Source: a virus
Strand: one strand, 5' to 3'
IMG/VR virus record: IMGVR_UViG_3300036851_000134
Location: 1 to 53,450 of that record
DNA: 53,450 bases
Numbering within the stretch: the first letter of the stretch is position 1; each line of letters starts with the position of its first letter. The position numbers were made by a program, and so were the translations under genes. Under the pieces are notes generated by a model that did not search any database, was not told where the DNA came from, and saw only the letters and a program-made list of their open reading frames with translations. Shown one piece after another: positions 1-9,197 of the stretch.

Positions 1-127
1 CAACGGGTCATGCGACGAAGCCCGCGCCGAACATGACAGCGGCGGATTTGAGAGCGGCAGCGGCCAAGAAACCGTATCGATCAAAGAAGATGGTGGCAGG
101 CTGGCGTTCGATGGGGTTGGGTTCAAC
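1..127. repeat. Terminal direct repeat, copy 1 (circular overlap)
   Basis: Bases 1-127 are identical to 53324-53450. The repeat lies inside a coding sequence that reads continuously across the junction. A length of exactly 127 matches a common assembler k-mer, so it most likely marks a circularly closed contig and not a biological terminal repeat. Confidence 0.95.
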
Positions 128-149
128 GGCGGGCATGGATTCAATGTGA
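1..149 (+). CDS. 3' part of small basic virion-region protein (start at 53236)
   Basis: This is the C-terminal part of a 78-residue protein whose start lies at 53236; the reading frame continues exactly across the 127-base overlap and stops with TGA at 147-149. The protein is Lys/Ala/Met-rich and basic, with an AAAKKPYRSKK stretch. It sits between the capsid gene and the tail genes. I do not recognise the family; a minor head protein is possible but is inferred only from position. Confidence 0.8.
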   Translation, partial: TGHATKPAPNMTAADLRAAAAKKPYRSKKMVAGWRSMGLGSTAGMDSM

Positions 150-152
150 AAT

Positions 153-557
153 ATGCCGTTCTACAACGAAGGCACTCGCAACGAGCAGAACGATCCGCTG
201 TTGAAAGTGCTAATGAAGGTGCTCATGGCTTTGCGCACCCTCGCAACAAACCTTTTCCCATCAATTGACTTGAGTTCTCCAAGCTTTTATCTCGAAGGTT
301 CGACGCCGGTTTTGACGGACACGAAATACAAAGTGGCCCAGAAGATCCTCGGAGTCTTGAACGACTTAAACGACGCAATCGGCGGAGCCGGTGGTGGCGG
401 TGGAGCAGGGTGCTCCGTGTTTTCACGTAGACGATCCGGTGTCGGCGATCCAAACGGATCGGTGTCGGGCTGTGTCGGAGAGACTTACATCGACACTTCT
501 ACGGGGCAAATTTGGGCAAAGGTTTCCGGTGCAAACACAACCACAGGTTGGTCATGA
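153..557 (+). CDS. Small tail-fibre-associated protein
   Basis: 134 residues. The N-terminal half is predicted mostly helical, followed by a Gly-rich hinge (about residues 77-86). The C-terminus, GETYIDTSTGQIWAK and a closing GWS, resembles the short beta motif (time/value/GQ/W) at the ends of phage tail fibre and fibre-adaptor proteins. The start follows the upstream stop by 3 bases, and the stop overlaps the next ATG (ATGA at 554-557), coupling it to the tailspike. A role in attaching the tailspike is inferred. Confidence 0.6.
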   Translation: MPFYNEGTRNEQNDPLLKVLMKVLMALRTLATNLFPSIDLSSPSFYLEGSTPVLTDTKYKVAQKILGVLNDLNDAIGGAGGGGGAGCSVFSRRRSGVGDPNGSVSGCVGETYIDTSTGQIWAKVSGANTTTGWS

Positions 558-3500
558 AATATTTACTGATTTTCTTCACGTGCCTTGGTGTTTGGGCTCA
601 AGGCACAGCACCCACAACCCGCTTTAACAGCGTAGCGGACATGGTTGCAGCAACCATCTACAGTCCGACAACAATCAAGAGTTGTATCTTGTCTGGGTAT
701 TACTCGGCCAACGACGGTGGCGGTGGGATTTTCTACATTGTCGCTAACCAAACAAGCACAAACACAGGTATAAAGATTGCGTCCAGCACAGCGGGGTTTA
801 GTTGGAATCGAGAACGCGGTCCATCCGATGGTGTGAATGTCAAGTGGTTTGGCGCAAAGGGCGATGGCGTTACAGACGATCGTGTGGCGATCAAAGCCGC
901 AATAGACGCAGTAAATACCATCGGTGGAGGGGTGGTGTTTTTCCCAACTGGCACCTATGTGACGAGTCAGGACACACCATCAGCCGACTGGGTAACAATT
1001 CCAAGCGGAGTAACGCTGAAAGGCGAAAACGTTCAAACCACAATCATTAAAACGAAGGTTGCGCCCGCTGACAATTACGCGGCGATCTTTTCACGCGGAA
1101 CGATCAATGCCGGGATCGAGAACATGACCCTTCAAGGCTACAAAGCAGCCGCTCCCGGAGCAGCAGGAAACTACGGCATTGGTGTGTATTTGCAGGGGAC
1201 GACCAACTTCGTAGGTCGAAACCTGATCCTGAAGGATTTTTGGTTTGACGGGTTCAGTGAGGCTGACAACACGAACGGAGTTGTTAGCAGAGACAACCTT
1301 TGGGAAAACATTTTGGCTACGGGAAATCGGCGTCAGGGCGGAACCATAACCGCAAGCGACGGTACCACCGTGAGAAATTCGGTTTTTGAACTCACCGGAG
1401 GCGCATCACCCGAAGCGGGCATGGACGTTGAGCCGAATAGCAGTGAATCCGTGATGAATCTGCGCATTGAAGGTTGCAGGTTCTCGAACAACACTGGCAA
1501 CGGTCTTTATTTGAACCTCGGATCAGGAATCACCATCACAAACGTTGTGATTACAGACGCGACCGCAAACAATAACGGCGTGTCTGGAGTCCAGCTCCAG
1601 GGCGCAACTGATGTATCCATCGTAAACCTCGTAACCACAACGAACACACTCAACGGCCTCGGGATCACCACTTCAACGAATATCACCTCCAGCGGTGGGG
1701 AATACTCTTACAATGTAAACGTTGGCATTCGCGTTTCGAATCATTCTCGGAACATTTCTCTTACCGGCGGGGCGTCTCATAACAATGGAGATCACGGCAT
1801 TGAGCTGGGCGCTTCCGCCTCTGGCGTTGCGATGGGAGTGGTGATTGACGGTTTGCACTCCCACAGCAACGGCGGAGATGGAATTAACCTTCGTGGCGTT
1901 GGAAATGTGGTGAGTAATTGCCTTGTCGATCGAAACAATAAACACGGCATTGATCTGATCAGTCAGGATCACGGCATCATCATTGGAAATCAGGTTTCGG
2001 AAAACAGCCAACTCACTCACAACACTTACAGCGGAATCGTTCTGTCCGATTCCAGCAGTTGGAATAGGATTGACGACAACACCATTGCGTGGAGCCGAAT
2101 TTACAACGATGGGGTTGCCCAGGCGGGGGGCGCATCCACGGTCACGATTAGCGCCAATTCCTCTGCGGTGGATGACATCTACAACACGCTGGAAATCGTG
2201 GTGTCAACCAATTCCACTACGTTCCAAACGAACACCATCACAGACTACGTTGCCGCCACCAAAGTCGTTACTGTGTCAACGCCGTGGGGGACAACGCCGG
2301 CAGTCAATTGGGATTACATAATCCGCACTCCAAAGAGCCACAAATACGGCATCATCAGCGCGACCGCATACAACAACGTCGCCGAGAACAACACCTTTCA
2401 CGGCGTCGGAACTGCCTTTTTTTCGGACGGCGGAACGAGCAACCAGTTTACCGGCATATCCTGGCGGGGATTAACCAGCGGAACAGTGACGGTTAAACCG
2501 GCTGCGGCGGCGGGGACCTACACGTTGACTTTGCCAACGACAGATGGCGCTGCTTCTGAGTTCCTACAGACCGATGGTGCTGGAGTATTAACGTGGGCTG
2601 CTGCGGGTGGAGCGAGCGCGTTGTCCGCCCTCACAGCAGCCGTCGCCGGAAACAGCATCAATAACGGGGACAACGCTCAAACGTGGAATGCGAGCCTGAC
2701 GACTGCGGGCAGGGATTTCCTGACGATCAGCGAGAACGTTGCAAGCACGGCGACGGGTGATGCTGCGTTGCTTCAGCTTTCGACGATTGCGGCAAGCACA
2801 GCGATTCCGCTGCTTGTCGATGCTCTCGGGGTTGAACGTTTGCGAGTGCGCGCAGACGGAACGTATGTGGAATTTGGGCAAACCACAGGCATGGGAATGA
2901 TTAAGACAAGCGGAGCCGGAACAGCGGCAGCTCCAACTTGGTCATTTTTCAACAATTCAAATCTCGGCGTCTATCGCGTTGGGGCTGATGCGATGGGATT
3001 TGTTTCCGCTGGTGCCACAATCGCGCAGATCACATCAGGAGGACTAAGGTTTCAGGCGGTCACGCTCGGAACAACTGCCGGTGATACTGGAACTGACTCA
3101 ACTCAGAAAACTCTTGCCACTTACCAAGCTGGAGTTAAACAAGCTTTGCAAGGTGTCATCTTCACCGCCACCGCAGATGCGAGCGTCACGAATACCATGA
3201 CCGGCGCAACAATCCTTGGCACTGGTGTTGGAACCAAGACGCTGCCAGCGAATTTCTTTGTTGCTGGCAAGACGGTGCGTGTGAAGTGGAGCGGTGTTTA
3301 TAGCTCTGACGCCGTGACGCCTGGCACCATGACTGTCGATTTCCGGCTCGGTGGTAACATTGAAGCCACAAGCGCGGCATTCACAATGCCAACCAGCGGT
3401 AACTCATCGACAATCGTTGAGGGCGAACTTACTTGCACATGCCGGACAACGGGAGCTTCTGGAACCATGTCGATTGTTGGTTGGGTTTCGTTTGAGACTT

Positions 3501-3670
3501 CCACGGCTGGTTCAGATGTCCGGTTTGCTGTCGTCAACGGGTCAGGCAATCAACCTGCCGTGGCTGATACAACCGCAGCCCTCGCCATCGACGTGCAAGC
3601 TGACTGGGGCACCGCCGATGCAGACAACGGTATCACGGTGCAGAATGTGACTATAGAAGTGCTGAACTGA
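554..3670 (+). CDS. Tailspike with pectate-lyase-type beta-helix and signal peptide
   Basis: 1038 residues from the ATG that overlaps the upstream stop (ATGA). The first 17 residues, MKYLLIFFTCLGVWAQG, look like a Sec signal peptide with an AQG cleavage site. A pectate-lyase-3 style entry follows at about residues 90-135 (VKWFGAKGDGVTDD, then FFPTGTY), then a long right-handed beta-helix rich in N-G-I/V ladder repeats to about residue 560. The C-terminal half has fibre motifs such as FLQTDGAGVLTW and a terminal beta-sandwich. The expected role is binding and cleaving surface polysaccharide. A signal peptide is unusual for a virion tailspike. Another in-frame ATG at 512 would add 14 residues and hide the signal. 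Confidence 0.88.
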   Translation: MKYLLIFFTCLGVWAQGTAPTTRFNSVADMVAATIYSPTTIKSCILSGYYSANDGGGGIFYIVANQTSTNTGIKIASSTAGFSWNRERGPSDGVNVKWFGAKGDGVTDDRVAIKAAIDAVNTIGGGVVFFPTGTYVTSQDTPSADWVTIPSGVTLKGENVQTTIIKTKVAPADNYAAIFSRGTINAGIENMTLQGYKAAAPGAAGNYGIGVYLQGTTNFVGRNLILKDFWFDGFSEADNTNGVVSRDNLWENILATGNRRQGGTITASDGTTVRNSVFELTGGASPEAGMDVEPNSSESVMNLRIEGCRFSNNTGNGLYLNLGSGITITNVVITDATANNNGVSGVQLQGATDVSIVNLVTTTNTLNGLGITTSTNITSSGGEYSYNVNVGIRVSNHSRNISLTGGASHNNGDHGIELGASASGVAMGVVIDGLHSHSNGGDGINLRGVGNVVSNCLVDRNNKHGIDLISQDHGIIIGNQVSENSQLTHNTYSGIVLSDSSSWNRIDDNTIAWSRIYNDGVAQAGGASTVTISANSSAVDDIYNTLEIVVSTNSTTFQTNTITDYVAATKVVTVSTPWGTTPAVNWDYIIRTPKSHKYGIISATAYNNVAENNTFHGVGTAFFSDGGTSNQFTGISWRGLTSGTVTVKPAAAAGTYTLTLPTTDGAASEFLQTDGAGVLTWAAAGGASALSALTAAVAGNSINNGDNAQTWNASLTTAGRDFLTISENVASTATGDAALLQLSTIAASTAIPLLVDALGVERLRVRADGTYVEFGQTTGMGMIKTSGAGTAAAPTWSFFNNSNLGVYRVGADAMGFVSAGATIAQITSGGLRFQAVTLGTTAGDTGTDSTQKTLATYQAGVKQALQGVIFTATADASVTNTMTGATILGTGVGTKTLPANFFVAGKTVRVKWSGVYSSDAVTPGTMTVDFRLGGNIEATSAAFTMPTSGNSSTIVEGELTCTCRTTGASGTMSIVGWVSFETSTAGSDVRFAVVNGSGNQPAVADTTAALAIDVQADWGTADADNGITVQNVTIEVLN

Positions 3671-3671
3671 T

Positions 3672-3908
3672 ATGAGCGAAAGCATCAAGTTGAACCTGTC
3701 GCGCCTTGGTCTTACAATAGCCATTCTCACTGGTGTTGGTGCGTTTGGAAGCGCGTGGGTTGTATTACCAACACGAGTGTCAGCGCATGACATTGCGATC
3801 AGCAAACTTGAAGGTGCTCACAACGAGTTGAACAAAGAACTGTTGAGAGTGAGGGTTTTGTTAGAGCGTATCGATGAGCGCACAGTTCGAATCGAAAAGA
3901 AACCATAA
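3672..3908 (+). CDS. Small membrane protein with C-terminal coiled coil (lysis region)
   Basis: 78 residues. One transmembrane segment at about 12-32 (LGLTIAILTGVGAFGSAWVV) is followed by a charged heptad-like helix (ISKLEGAHNELNKELLRVRVLLERIDERTVRIEKK). This topology is common among holin-associated and XhlA-like lysis accessory proteins, although XhlA carries its membrane segment at the other end. It is next to a holin-like and a spanin-like pair, so a lysis role is inferred. Confidence 0.6.
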   Translation: MSESIKLNLSRLGLTIAILTGVGAFGSAWVVLPTRVSAHDIAISKLEGAHNELNKELLRVRVLLERIDERTVRIEKKP

Positions 3909-3912
3909 ATCT

Positions 3913-4143
3913 ATGCCAGACCTAACCGATACCGAAATCCAACGGCGCAAGACCAGTTGGAAAACCACAACCGCAGGACTGGTTACCGCCATTGCTGCTG
4001 TCGCGAATGCCATCAGTCTTTTGCTCGATAACAACTCGGCAACAAACCCGGATTGGACAGCAACGATTGCGGCGGTTAGTGCCGGACTCGGACTCCTATT
4101 CGCGCGCGACAACAAGGTGCGATCTGAGGACGTGGGCGCATGA
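3913..4143 (+). CDS. Holin-like small membrane protein
   Basis: 76 residues. Two hydrophobic segments, about 20-38 (TAGLVTAIAAVANAISLLL) and 48-63 (WTATIAAVSAGLGLLF), are separated by a short polar turn, and the tail is charged (ARDNKVRSEDVGA). This is the layout of class II holins and of small phage proteins annotated as holins. The stop overlaps the next start by 4 bases. Function is inferred from topology and from the neighbouring spanin pair. Confidence 0.6.
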   Translation: MPDLTDTEIQRRKTSWKTTTAGLVTAIAAVANAISLLLDNNSATNPDWTATIAAVSAGLGLLFARDNKVRSEDVGA

Positions 4144-4448
4144 CATCGGTTGTTGCGTTCTTGTTCGCGTTGCTGAACGCGGTGCCAGCGGTTCGGGACA
4201 TATTCCGCCAACTGGTGGCTCTGGAAAACAAAGCTAATGAAGCTGAAGCTCAATCGCGGTTGGCATCCAAAGAAGCTTTGGTTGATCGCGCTATTACTGA
4301 CGTTCTTGAGCATCGCAAGCGGATGCAGTCTATTCCATCAGCGGCACAACAACAGCCAGCGGTTGGTTCAACGGGCGGACTTCTCAAAGGCAGCGGAAGC
4401 GGCACCGGAATGGGTGCGGGACGCACTGAGAACTATCAACAGACTTGA
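4140..4448 (+). CDS. Inner-membrane spanin-like protein (Rz-type)
   Basis: 102 residues. A short N-terminal membrane segment (SVVAFLFALLNAVPAV) is followed by a helical, coiled-coil-prone region (about 24-65) and a low-complexity Gly/Ser tail. A lipoprotein gene overlaps it in another frame from 4237, the arrangement expected for Rz/Rz1 spanins. Sequence alone cannot prove homology because spanins diverge strongly; the call rests on topology plus the out-of-frame lipoprotein. Confidence 0.6.
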   Translation: MTSVVAFLFALLNAVPAVRDIFRQLVALENKANEAEAQSRLASKEALVDRAITDVLEHRKRMQSIPSAAQQQPAVGSTGGLLKGSGSGTGMGAGRTENYQQT

Positions 4449-4470
4449 ATTCGAACTAGAACGGAAATGA
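4237..4470 (+). CDS. Outer-membrane spanin-like lipoprotein (Rz1-type), overlapping
   Basis: 77 residues in a different frame from the gene at 4140, overlapping it for 212 bases and extending 22 bases past its stop. It has a basic n-region (MKLKLNRGWHPKK), a hydrophobic core (LWLIALLLTFL) and a lipobox-like SIASGC ending at Cys30, so the mature lipoprotein is about 48 residues. This is the classic o-spanin arrangement and supports a Gram-negative host. The lipobox is imperfect at the -3 position. Confidence 0.65.
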   Translation: MKLKLNRGWHPKKLWLIALLLTFLSIASGCSLFHQRHNNSQRLVQRADFSKAAEAAPEWVRDALRTINRLEFELERK

Positions 4471-4595
4471 TTATGCCAAGTGAACTCCCTCAAGTCCAAG
4501 CCTGCGGCAGTTGCGACACAAGCGGCACGAACGCCGCGGACGCTGCCACACCGGATACTGCGTCGCCACCGCCGTGCGAATGTGACGAAGACTGA
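4467..4595 (+). CDS. 42-residue Cys-rich peptide
   Basis: ATG at 4467 overlaps the upstream stop (ATGA), and its own stop shares a base with the next ATG (TGATG at 4593-4597), so it is coupled on both sides. The peptide contains CGSC near residue 13 and ends CECDED, with Ala/Thr/Pro between. It could bind metal or form disulfides. I do not recognise it. Confidence 0.55.
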   Translation: MIMPSELPQVQACGSCDTSGTNAADAATPDTASPPPCECDED

Positions 4596-6685
4596 TGCCT
4601 GAACTTCTCACAGAACGGGTTTATGACGGTATCAGCACAAGTGAAGGCGGTGTTGACACTGGCATATCGCCTTTGCTTGTTCCGCGGAACCGTTTGGCTG
4701 GTGCTTACAACGTGACGGTTCGCGGCGGTCGCCCGCATCCGCGACCTGGCATCAATACGCGCGCTTTGGACTTCGACGGTGATGCCACACTGCAAACGCG
4801 GTTTGAGGACAACCGTTTTCAGGGTGCCACGACGTATTACGATGAGGTTGGTGAACCGTGGATTGTGGTTGCCATCGGCGGGCGTGTGTTCAGGATCAAC
4901 CCGGCGAATTTCTTTGTTCAAGACATCTCGATTGCAACCGATCTCAATTCCAGTTTGACCCAGTGTTACTTCGTTCAAGCCGAACAATTCCTGATCATGC
5001 AAGATGGCCAATCGTTGGCTTGGATTTACGATGGGGTAACGGCGCGCAGAGCGAATCCGTTGCTCAAAGAGGTTCCGACCGGCACCGTGATGGCTTACGG
5101 GCAAGGGCGCTTGTGGGTTGCCAAAGGGCGCTACTTTGCAGCAGGCGATATTGTAGGCGGTTCTAGCGGTTCAGCGATATACAATTACCGTAACGCAGTC
5201 CTAAAGTTTACCGAGAACGCATTCATTGCTGGCGGCGGTGCGTTCTACGTTCCGCAACAGAGCGGCAACATCACGGCCATGCTGTTCCCGGCGCGCCAGG
5301 ACACGGCTACCGGCGAAGGTGCGTTGAAGATATTCACGCAAGACGCCATTTACAGTGTGGAAGTGCCCGTTGAACGGCTTGTGTGGCAATCGTTGCAGCA
5401 ACCTGTTCAAACCGTGACTGTGCTGGGTGGCGGGTCAATGTCCGACAGCGTGATCAGCGTTAACAGCGACTTGTTCTATCGCAGCCGGGACGGAATCCGA
5501 TCGTTGCTGCTTGCGCAACGGCATTTCGGCGAACTTGGCAACACTCCAATCTCCCGGGAAATGGCGTATTACATCGGGTTCGACAGCGACATCTGGTTGA
5601 ATTGGTTCTCGGGCGTGTTGTTCGACAGCCGGTTGCTCGTGACGCTTTGGCCGTCATCGACTGAAACAAGCAGGTCCACGACAGGAACAGTTACAACTTT
5701 GGCACCGTTCACTGCGCCTGCGGTTGGTTCACAAGTGGGCGTCACTGTTCGTGGCGCAAGTGGGTTGACGGATGAAGCCACCTACGAACTCAGTGCGCTC
5801 GGAGTCAATTACAAGGTCAAAAGTATCACAGGCGATTTCGTTCAATTGGAAAACTTGACGGACGTTGCCGGGACAGTTCGCGCCGCGGGTCAAACGTTTC
5901 GCGTGGCGGCAGTGGCGGCGACTTACAGCGAAACGATCAACACCAGCAGCATTCAGCATCGCGGGTTGGCGTCGCTCAATTTCGATACGGTAGCGAATGT
6001 GCGCGAGAAACTGCCTCCGGCGTGGGAAGGTATGTGGACACTACCGGCGAACATCAATCTCTTGGAACCGTTGACGATCAAGGTCAGCGGGAAAGAGCGT
6101 TGTTTCCTGATCACCTACAACACGAGCACAGACAAGATTTCGTTGCACGAATTGAGCATGGGAGATCTGAACGACGGCGGTACAGATATCACCTGGGAAA
6201 TTGAGACAGGTGAGCTCGGCAGTGAAGATCGCATGTCGCCGACTCGCGAACAACCGCAGATGCTCACGCTTGAAGGCGGCAAGATTTGGCTGCAATCGTT
6301 GGTCGGCAGCATTTCAATGGATGTTTGGTACACACCGGACGATCATCCGTGTTGGTATACGTGGGTTTCGTCTCGAGTACGTTGTCAGACTTCGTGTGTG
6401 TCCACGCCCGGAGGGCCGAGTGTGTGCGTGCCGCCTGTGCCGTTTCAACCGCAGTTTCGGCGCATGGTCTTGCCAGCTCCACCCATAACCTGCAACGCAC
6501 CGGCAGGTTCAACGAGCAATATCGGGAACAGGTTCCGAGTGAGAATTCGCATTGCCGGTCAAGCGGAACTGCTTCCTGTTCGGTTGCGAATGAAACAGGA
6601 ACCCGAAGATCCATACGGCGGAGACGCTTGCACAGCCAGCGAAAGCTGTCAGACTGTTCAATGTTGTGATGTGTCTCCGCCTTGA
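4595..6685 (+). CDS. Tail tube/nozzle-like structural protein
   Basis: 696 residues, beta-rich, with an opening of the type ...GGVDTGISPLLVPRNRLAGAYNVTVRGG. This resembles phage nozzle/stabilisation proteins (T7 gp12-like or P22 gp10-like propellers) that start by listing variables assigned per genome end. Segments resembling propeller blades recur (YYDEVGEPWIVVAIGGRVFRI; FILMQDGQSLAWIYDG). The C-terminus has clustered cysteines (ESCQTVQCCD), echoing the small Cys-rich peptide upstream. Its position next to the adaptor-like gene at 7741 supports a tail function. Exact homology is not provable here. Confidence 0.65.
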   Translation: MPELLTERVYDGISTSEGGVDTGISPLLVPRNRLAGAYNVTVRGGRPHPRPGINTRALDFDGDATLQTRFEDNRFQGATTYYDEVGEPWIVVAIGGRVFRINPANFFVQDISIATDLNSSLTQCYFVQAEQFLIMQDGQSLAWIYDGVTARRANPLLKEVPTGTVMAYGQGRLWVAKGRYFAAGDIVGGSSGSAIYNYRNAVLKFTENAFIAGGGAFYVPQQSGNITAMLFPARQDTATGEGALKIFTQDAIYSVEVPVERLVWQSLQQPVQTVTVLGGGSMSDSVISVNSDLFYRSRDGIRSLLLAQRHFGELGNTPISREMAYYIGFDSDIWLNWFSGVLFDSRLLVTLWPSSTETSRSTTGTVTTLAPFTAPAVGSQVGVTVRGASGLTDEATYELSALGVNYKVKSITGDFVQLENLTDVAGTVRAAGQTFRVAAVAATYSETINTSSIQHRGLASLNFDTVANVREKLPPAWEGMWTLPANINLLEPLTIKVSGKERCFLITYNTSTDKISLHELSMGDLNDGGTDITWEIETGELGSEDRMSPTREQPQMLTLEGGKIWLQSLVGSISMDVWYTPDDHPCWYTWVSSRVRCQTSCVSTPGGPSVCVPPVPFQPQFRRMVLPAPPITCNAPAGSTSNIGNRFRVRIRIAGQAELLPVRLRMKQEPEDPYGGDACTASESCQTVQCCDVSPP

Positions 6686-6698
6686 TTGACAAAATGCT

Positions 6699-7736
6699 AT
6701 GTCTGTTCCAGTTACATTAACAGCCGGTTCGTTGCCGGGAGGCTTTTGCCCGACCACATACCAGGCGCAGCTTGAAGCGTTTGTTGCCGCCATGTCCGCG
6801 TCCATCACAGGTGACAACAACAGCTTCAATTACGGATCGGCGGAACCCGCGTCAGAGAACCGAGGTCGGCCTTGGATTGAGATCGATGTCAACGGTCATA
6901 TCGTTTCAATCTCGAACTGGAACACTGCGCTTGGGATTTGGGACCCGTATGATGGCCGTCCGTATTTCGGGACAACGACGAATGTTGGCAATGACTACAC
7001 GCTTGCCATCAACGATCGGTCCATTGTCTCGGATGCAAGCGGGCATGGTCTGTTTTTCCTAGCTGAATTCAACTCTGCAAACACGGGCGCAGCGACCATG
7101 ACCATTGATTCGCCAACGGCTTTTAATCTTGGCCCATACCCTCTTAACAAGAACTTTAATCAAGCTCTTGTTGCCGGTGATATTTCAGCGACTCAATTGG
7201 TTTTATTTGCGTTCAATGATACTCGGAATGTGTTCGAGGTTTTGAGTGTGCTTCCGCTTCCCGCTGGAACAACGAAAAAAATTGCCGTTTTACAAGATCA
7301 AAAAGCAGATGGCACAGACGGTGGAACATTCACCACGGGCGCATGGCAAACCCGAACCATCAATACATTGGTAAGTGATCCAACTGGGATTATCACGAGC
7401 TTGGCATCCAATCAGATAGAACTTGCGACTGGCACATATACAATTCGTGCTGAGTGTGCAGCTTGTGTTCAGGTGGATCGTCATAGAATGCGAATTCAAA
7501 ATGTCACGGATGCAACCACAATAATTCAAGGACCAAACTCAGATGCAAATTCTGGAGCTGGTGCAAATGGTGAAGCCGGTGCTTACGTTGAAGGTCGAGT
7601 AACGGTGGCATCAGGCACAAAGAAATTCGAAATTCAACATCGTTGCCAGACAACCAGAGCCACAGATGGGTTCGGTGCAGATTGCACATTCGGAACGACA
7701 GAAGTGTATTTGCAGGTGATCGTGGAAAAGGACTAA
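6699..7736 (+). CDS. Tail fibre/appendage protein with jelly-roll-like C-terminus
   Basis: 345 residues. The N-terminal 190 residues are beta-rich. From about residue 195 the sequence (IAVLQDQKADGTDGGTFTTGAWQTR, then TINTLVSDPTGIITSLASNQIELATGTYTI, then Y-rich strands ending VYLQVIVEKD) has the strand pattern of C1q/TNF-like jelly rolls that end many phage fibres. It lies between the nozzle-like and adaptor-like genes. A receptor-binding or decoration role is inferred. Confidence 0.65.
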   Translation: MSVPVTLTAGSLPGGFCPTTYQAQLEAFVAAMSASITGDNNSFNYGSAEPASENRGRPWIEIDVNGHIVSISNWNTALGIWDPYDGRPYFGTTTNVGNDYTLAINDRSIVSDASGHGLFFLAEFNSANTGAATMTIDSPTAFNLGPYPLNKNFNQALVAGDISATQLVLFAFNDTRNVFEVLSVLPLPAGTTKKIAVLQDQKADGTDGGTFTTGAWQTRTINTLVSDPTGIITSLASNQIELATGTYTIRAECAACVQVDRHRMRIQNVTDATTIIQGPNSDANSGAGANGEAGAYVEGRVTVASGTKKFEIQHRCQTTRATDGFGADCTFGTTEVYLQVIVEKD

Positions 7737-7740
7737 ACGA

Positions 7741-8724
7741 ATGCGCCAAAGACTCGTAGACGCCAAAAACGCCAATCTCGGCTTGTCCATTGGCATTTGT
7801 TCGACTGACTCGCGCTTCACGACGTTGCTCAACGAAGCGCAACAGCGCATTGTGATGGGTCCCGAGCAATGGTGGAAGATCACGCAACGTTATCGTATTT
7901 CGGTTGCCGAAGGGTGCATCACCTGGCCGCGGCACATTGCTGCCATCGAATCGATATCGGCGTGCGGTATGCCGATGACGCTGCGCAATCCGTGGTTTGA
8001 GTTTCTTGAGTCCGGTTACGGGTTGCGTTCGTGTTCGTGTAACTGCGATTGGGGCGCTTACGATCGCGGCACTGCCGTCACATTCGACGACATCAAACCC
8101 ACCGGCAAACGGTTGCGATTTTACGTGGACGTAGCCGAAACCGCTGGTCAAACGATCATCGCCCAGGGTTACAACGATTCATCCGAATGGATCAGAACTC
8201 TCTCGGGTGGCGTGTATATCGACGGCGAAGCGATCAGTTTACCAAATGCAGTTGCTACACCGATTCTTTCCACAAACTTCTTTTCGTCTGTGACCGCTCT
8301 CATCCTTCCGGCGAGCAGGAACGGTATCCTGCGGCTTTACGAATACGACAACGCCGCGGCAACTCAACGGCAGATTGGCGTGTATGAACCGGACGAAACG
8401 ACGCCGGAATATCGGCGAACGTTCATCGGCGGCTTGTGCGATTCGACGGCGCGAACGGTTGACGCGATGGTCCGGCGCGAGTTCATTCCGGTATCGGCTG
8501 ACAACGATTGGTTGATGGTCGCCAACTTGCCGTCGTTAAAACTGATGATGATGTCGATTGATAGCGAGATGAAACGCGATTTCAACGCTGCGGCGTATTT
8601 CAAAGGTGAATGTTTCAATCTGCTGACGCGGGAGGCGGCGCATTACACAGGTCAAGGAAACGTCGCGCCGTTACGGATTGAAAGTGATATTTGGAACGCC
8701 GGAAACATCCCATGTCTGTATTGA
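7741..8724 (+). CDS. Head-tail adaptor/tail tubular-A-like protein
   Basis: 327 residues. An N-terminal helical part contains FTTLLNEAQQRIVMGPEQWWKITQRY, typical of adaptor proteins in which a helical hairpin binds the portal. A beta-rich central insert with a Cys cluster (CSCNCD) and a C-terminal helical region follow. Its order next to nozzle-like and internal virion genes fits a T7 gp11-like role. Assignment is by pattern and context. Confidence 0.55.
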   Translation: MRQRLVDAKNANLGLSIGICSTDSRFTTLLNEAQQRIVMGPEQWWKITQRYRISVAEGCITWPRHIAAIESISACGMPMTLRNPWFEFLESGYGLRSCSCNCDWGAYDRGTAVTFDDIKPTGKRLRFYVDVAETAGQTIIAQGYNDSSEWIRTLSGGVYIDGEAISLPNAVATPILSTNFFSSVTALILPASRNGILRLYEYDNAAATQRQIGVYEPDETTPEYRRTFIGGLCDSTARTVDAMVRREFIPVSADNDWLMVANLPSLKLMMMSIDSEMKRDFNAAAYFKGECFNLLTREAAHYTGQGNVAPLRIESDIWNAGNIPCLY

Positions 8725-9197
8725 CTGAAGCTAAACGGGCTCCGTTGACCAAGCTGGAATTGCGCGAGCGCATTTTCAAGTTTGAAAGCGTGCTCGCACA
8801 GCATCCTGGTGCGATCTTTGGGAATTCGGATTTGTGTCCGTTGAAACATACGTTTGCGCCCGGGATGTACATCCGCGAGATCTTCATTCCAGCAGGCACA
8901 ATGTTGACTGGAAAGATTCATCGGCATACGCATCCGAGGTTTCTGTTGTCCGGCACATTGACGGTTGTTACGGAAAGCGGCGGTGTCGAGCACATGACCG
9001 GGCCGCTCTCCTTGATTTCCTTGGCGGGCAGCAAACGAGTGGTATACGCTCACACAGATGTTGTTTCGGTGACGGTCCATCATAACCCTGACAACATCAC
9101 CGATTTGGAGAAACTTGAAGAAATGATCATCGCACCAGATTACGAATCTCTGGAGAAAGGAACCGAATGTCATTCATCGCCCTTGCAGTTGGCGTAG
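8712..9197 (+). CDS. Cupin-fold protein of virion region
   Basis: 161 residues from the ATG at 8712, overlapping the upstream gene by 13 bases. A cupin-like barrel is seen from about residue 50: MYIREIFIPAGTMLTGKIHRHTHPRFLLSGTLTVVTESG, with the HRHTHP metal-ligand motif followed by a second motif around VVYAHTDVVSVTVHHNP. Similar small cupins occur next to tail genes in podophages; their role is unknown. The C-terminus overlaps the next gene by 31 bases. Confidence 0.7.
   Translation: MSVLTEAKRAPLTKLELRERIFKFESVLAQHPGAIFGNSDLCPLKHTFAPGMYIREIFIPAGTMLTGKIHRHTHPRFLLSGTLTVVTESGGVEHMTGPLSLISLAGSKRVVYAHTDVVSVTVHHNPDNITDLEKLEEMIIAPDYESLEKGTECHSSPLQLA

Noticed and set aside
1-127. Possible biological terminal repeat
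   Set aside because: Exactly 127 bases, inside a continuous gene across the join; better explained as assembly overlap of a circular contig.
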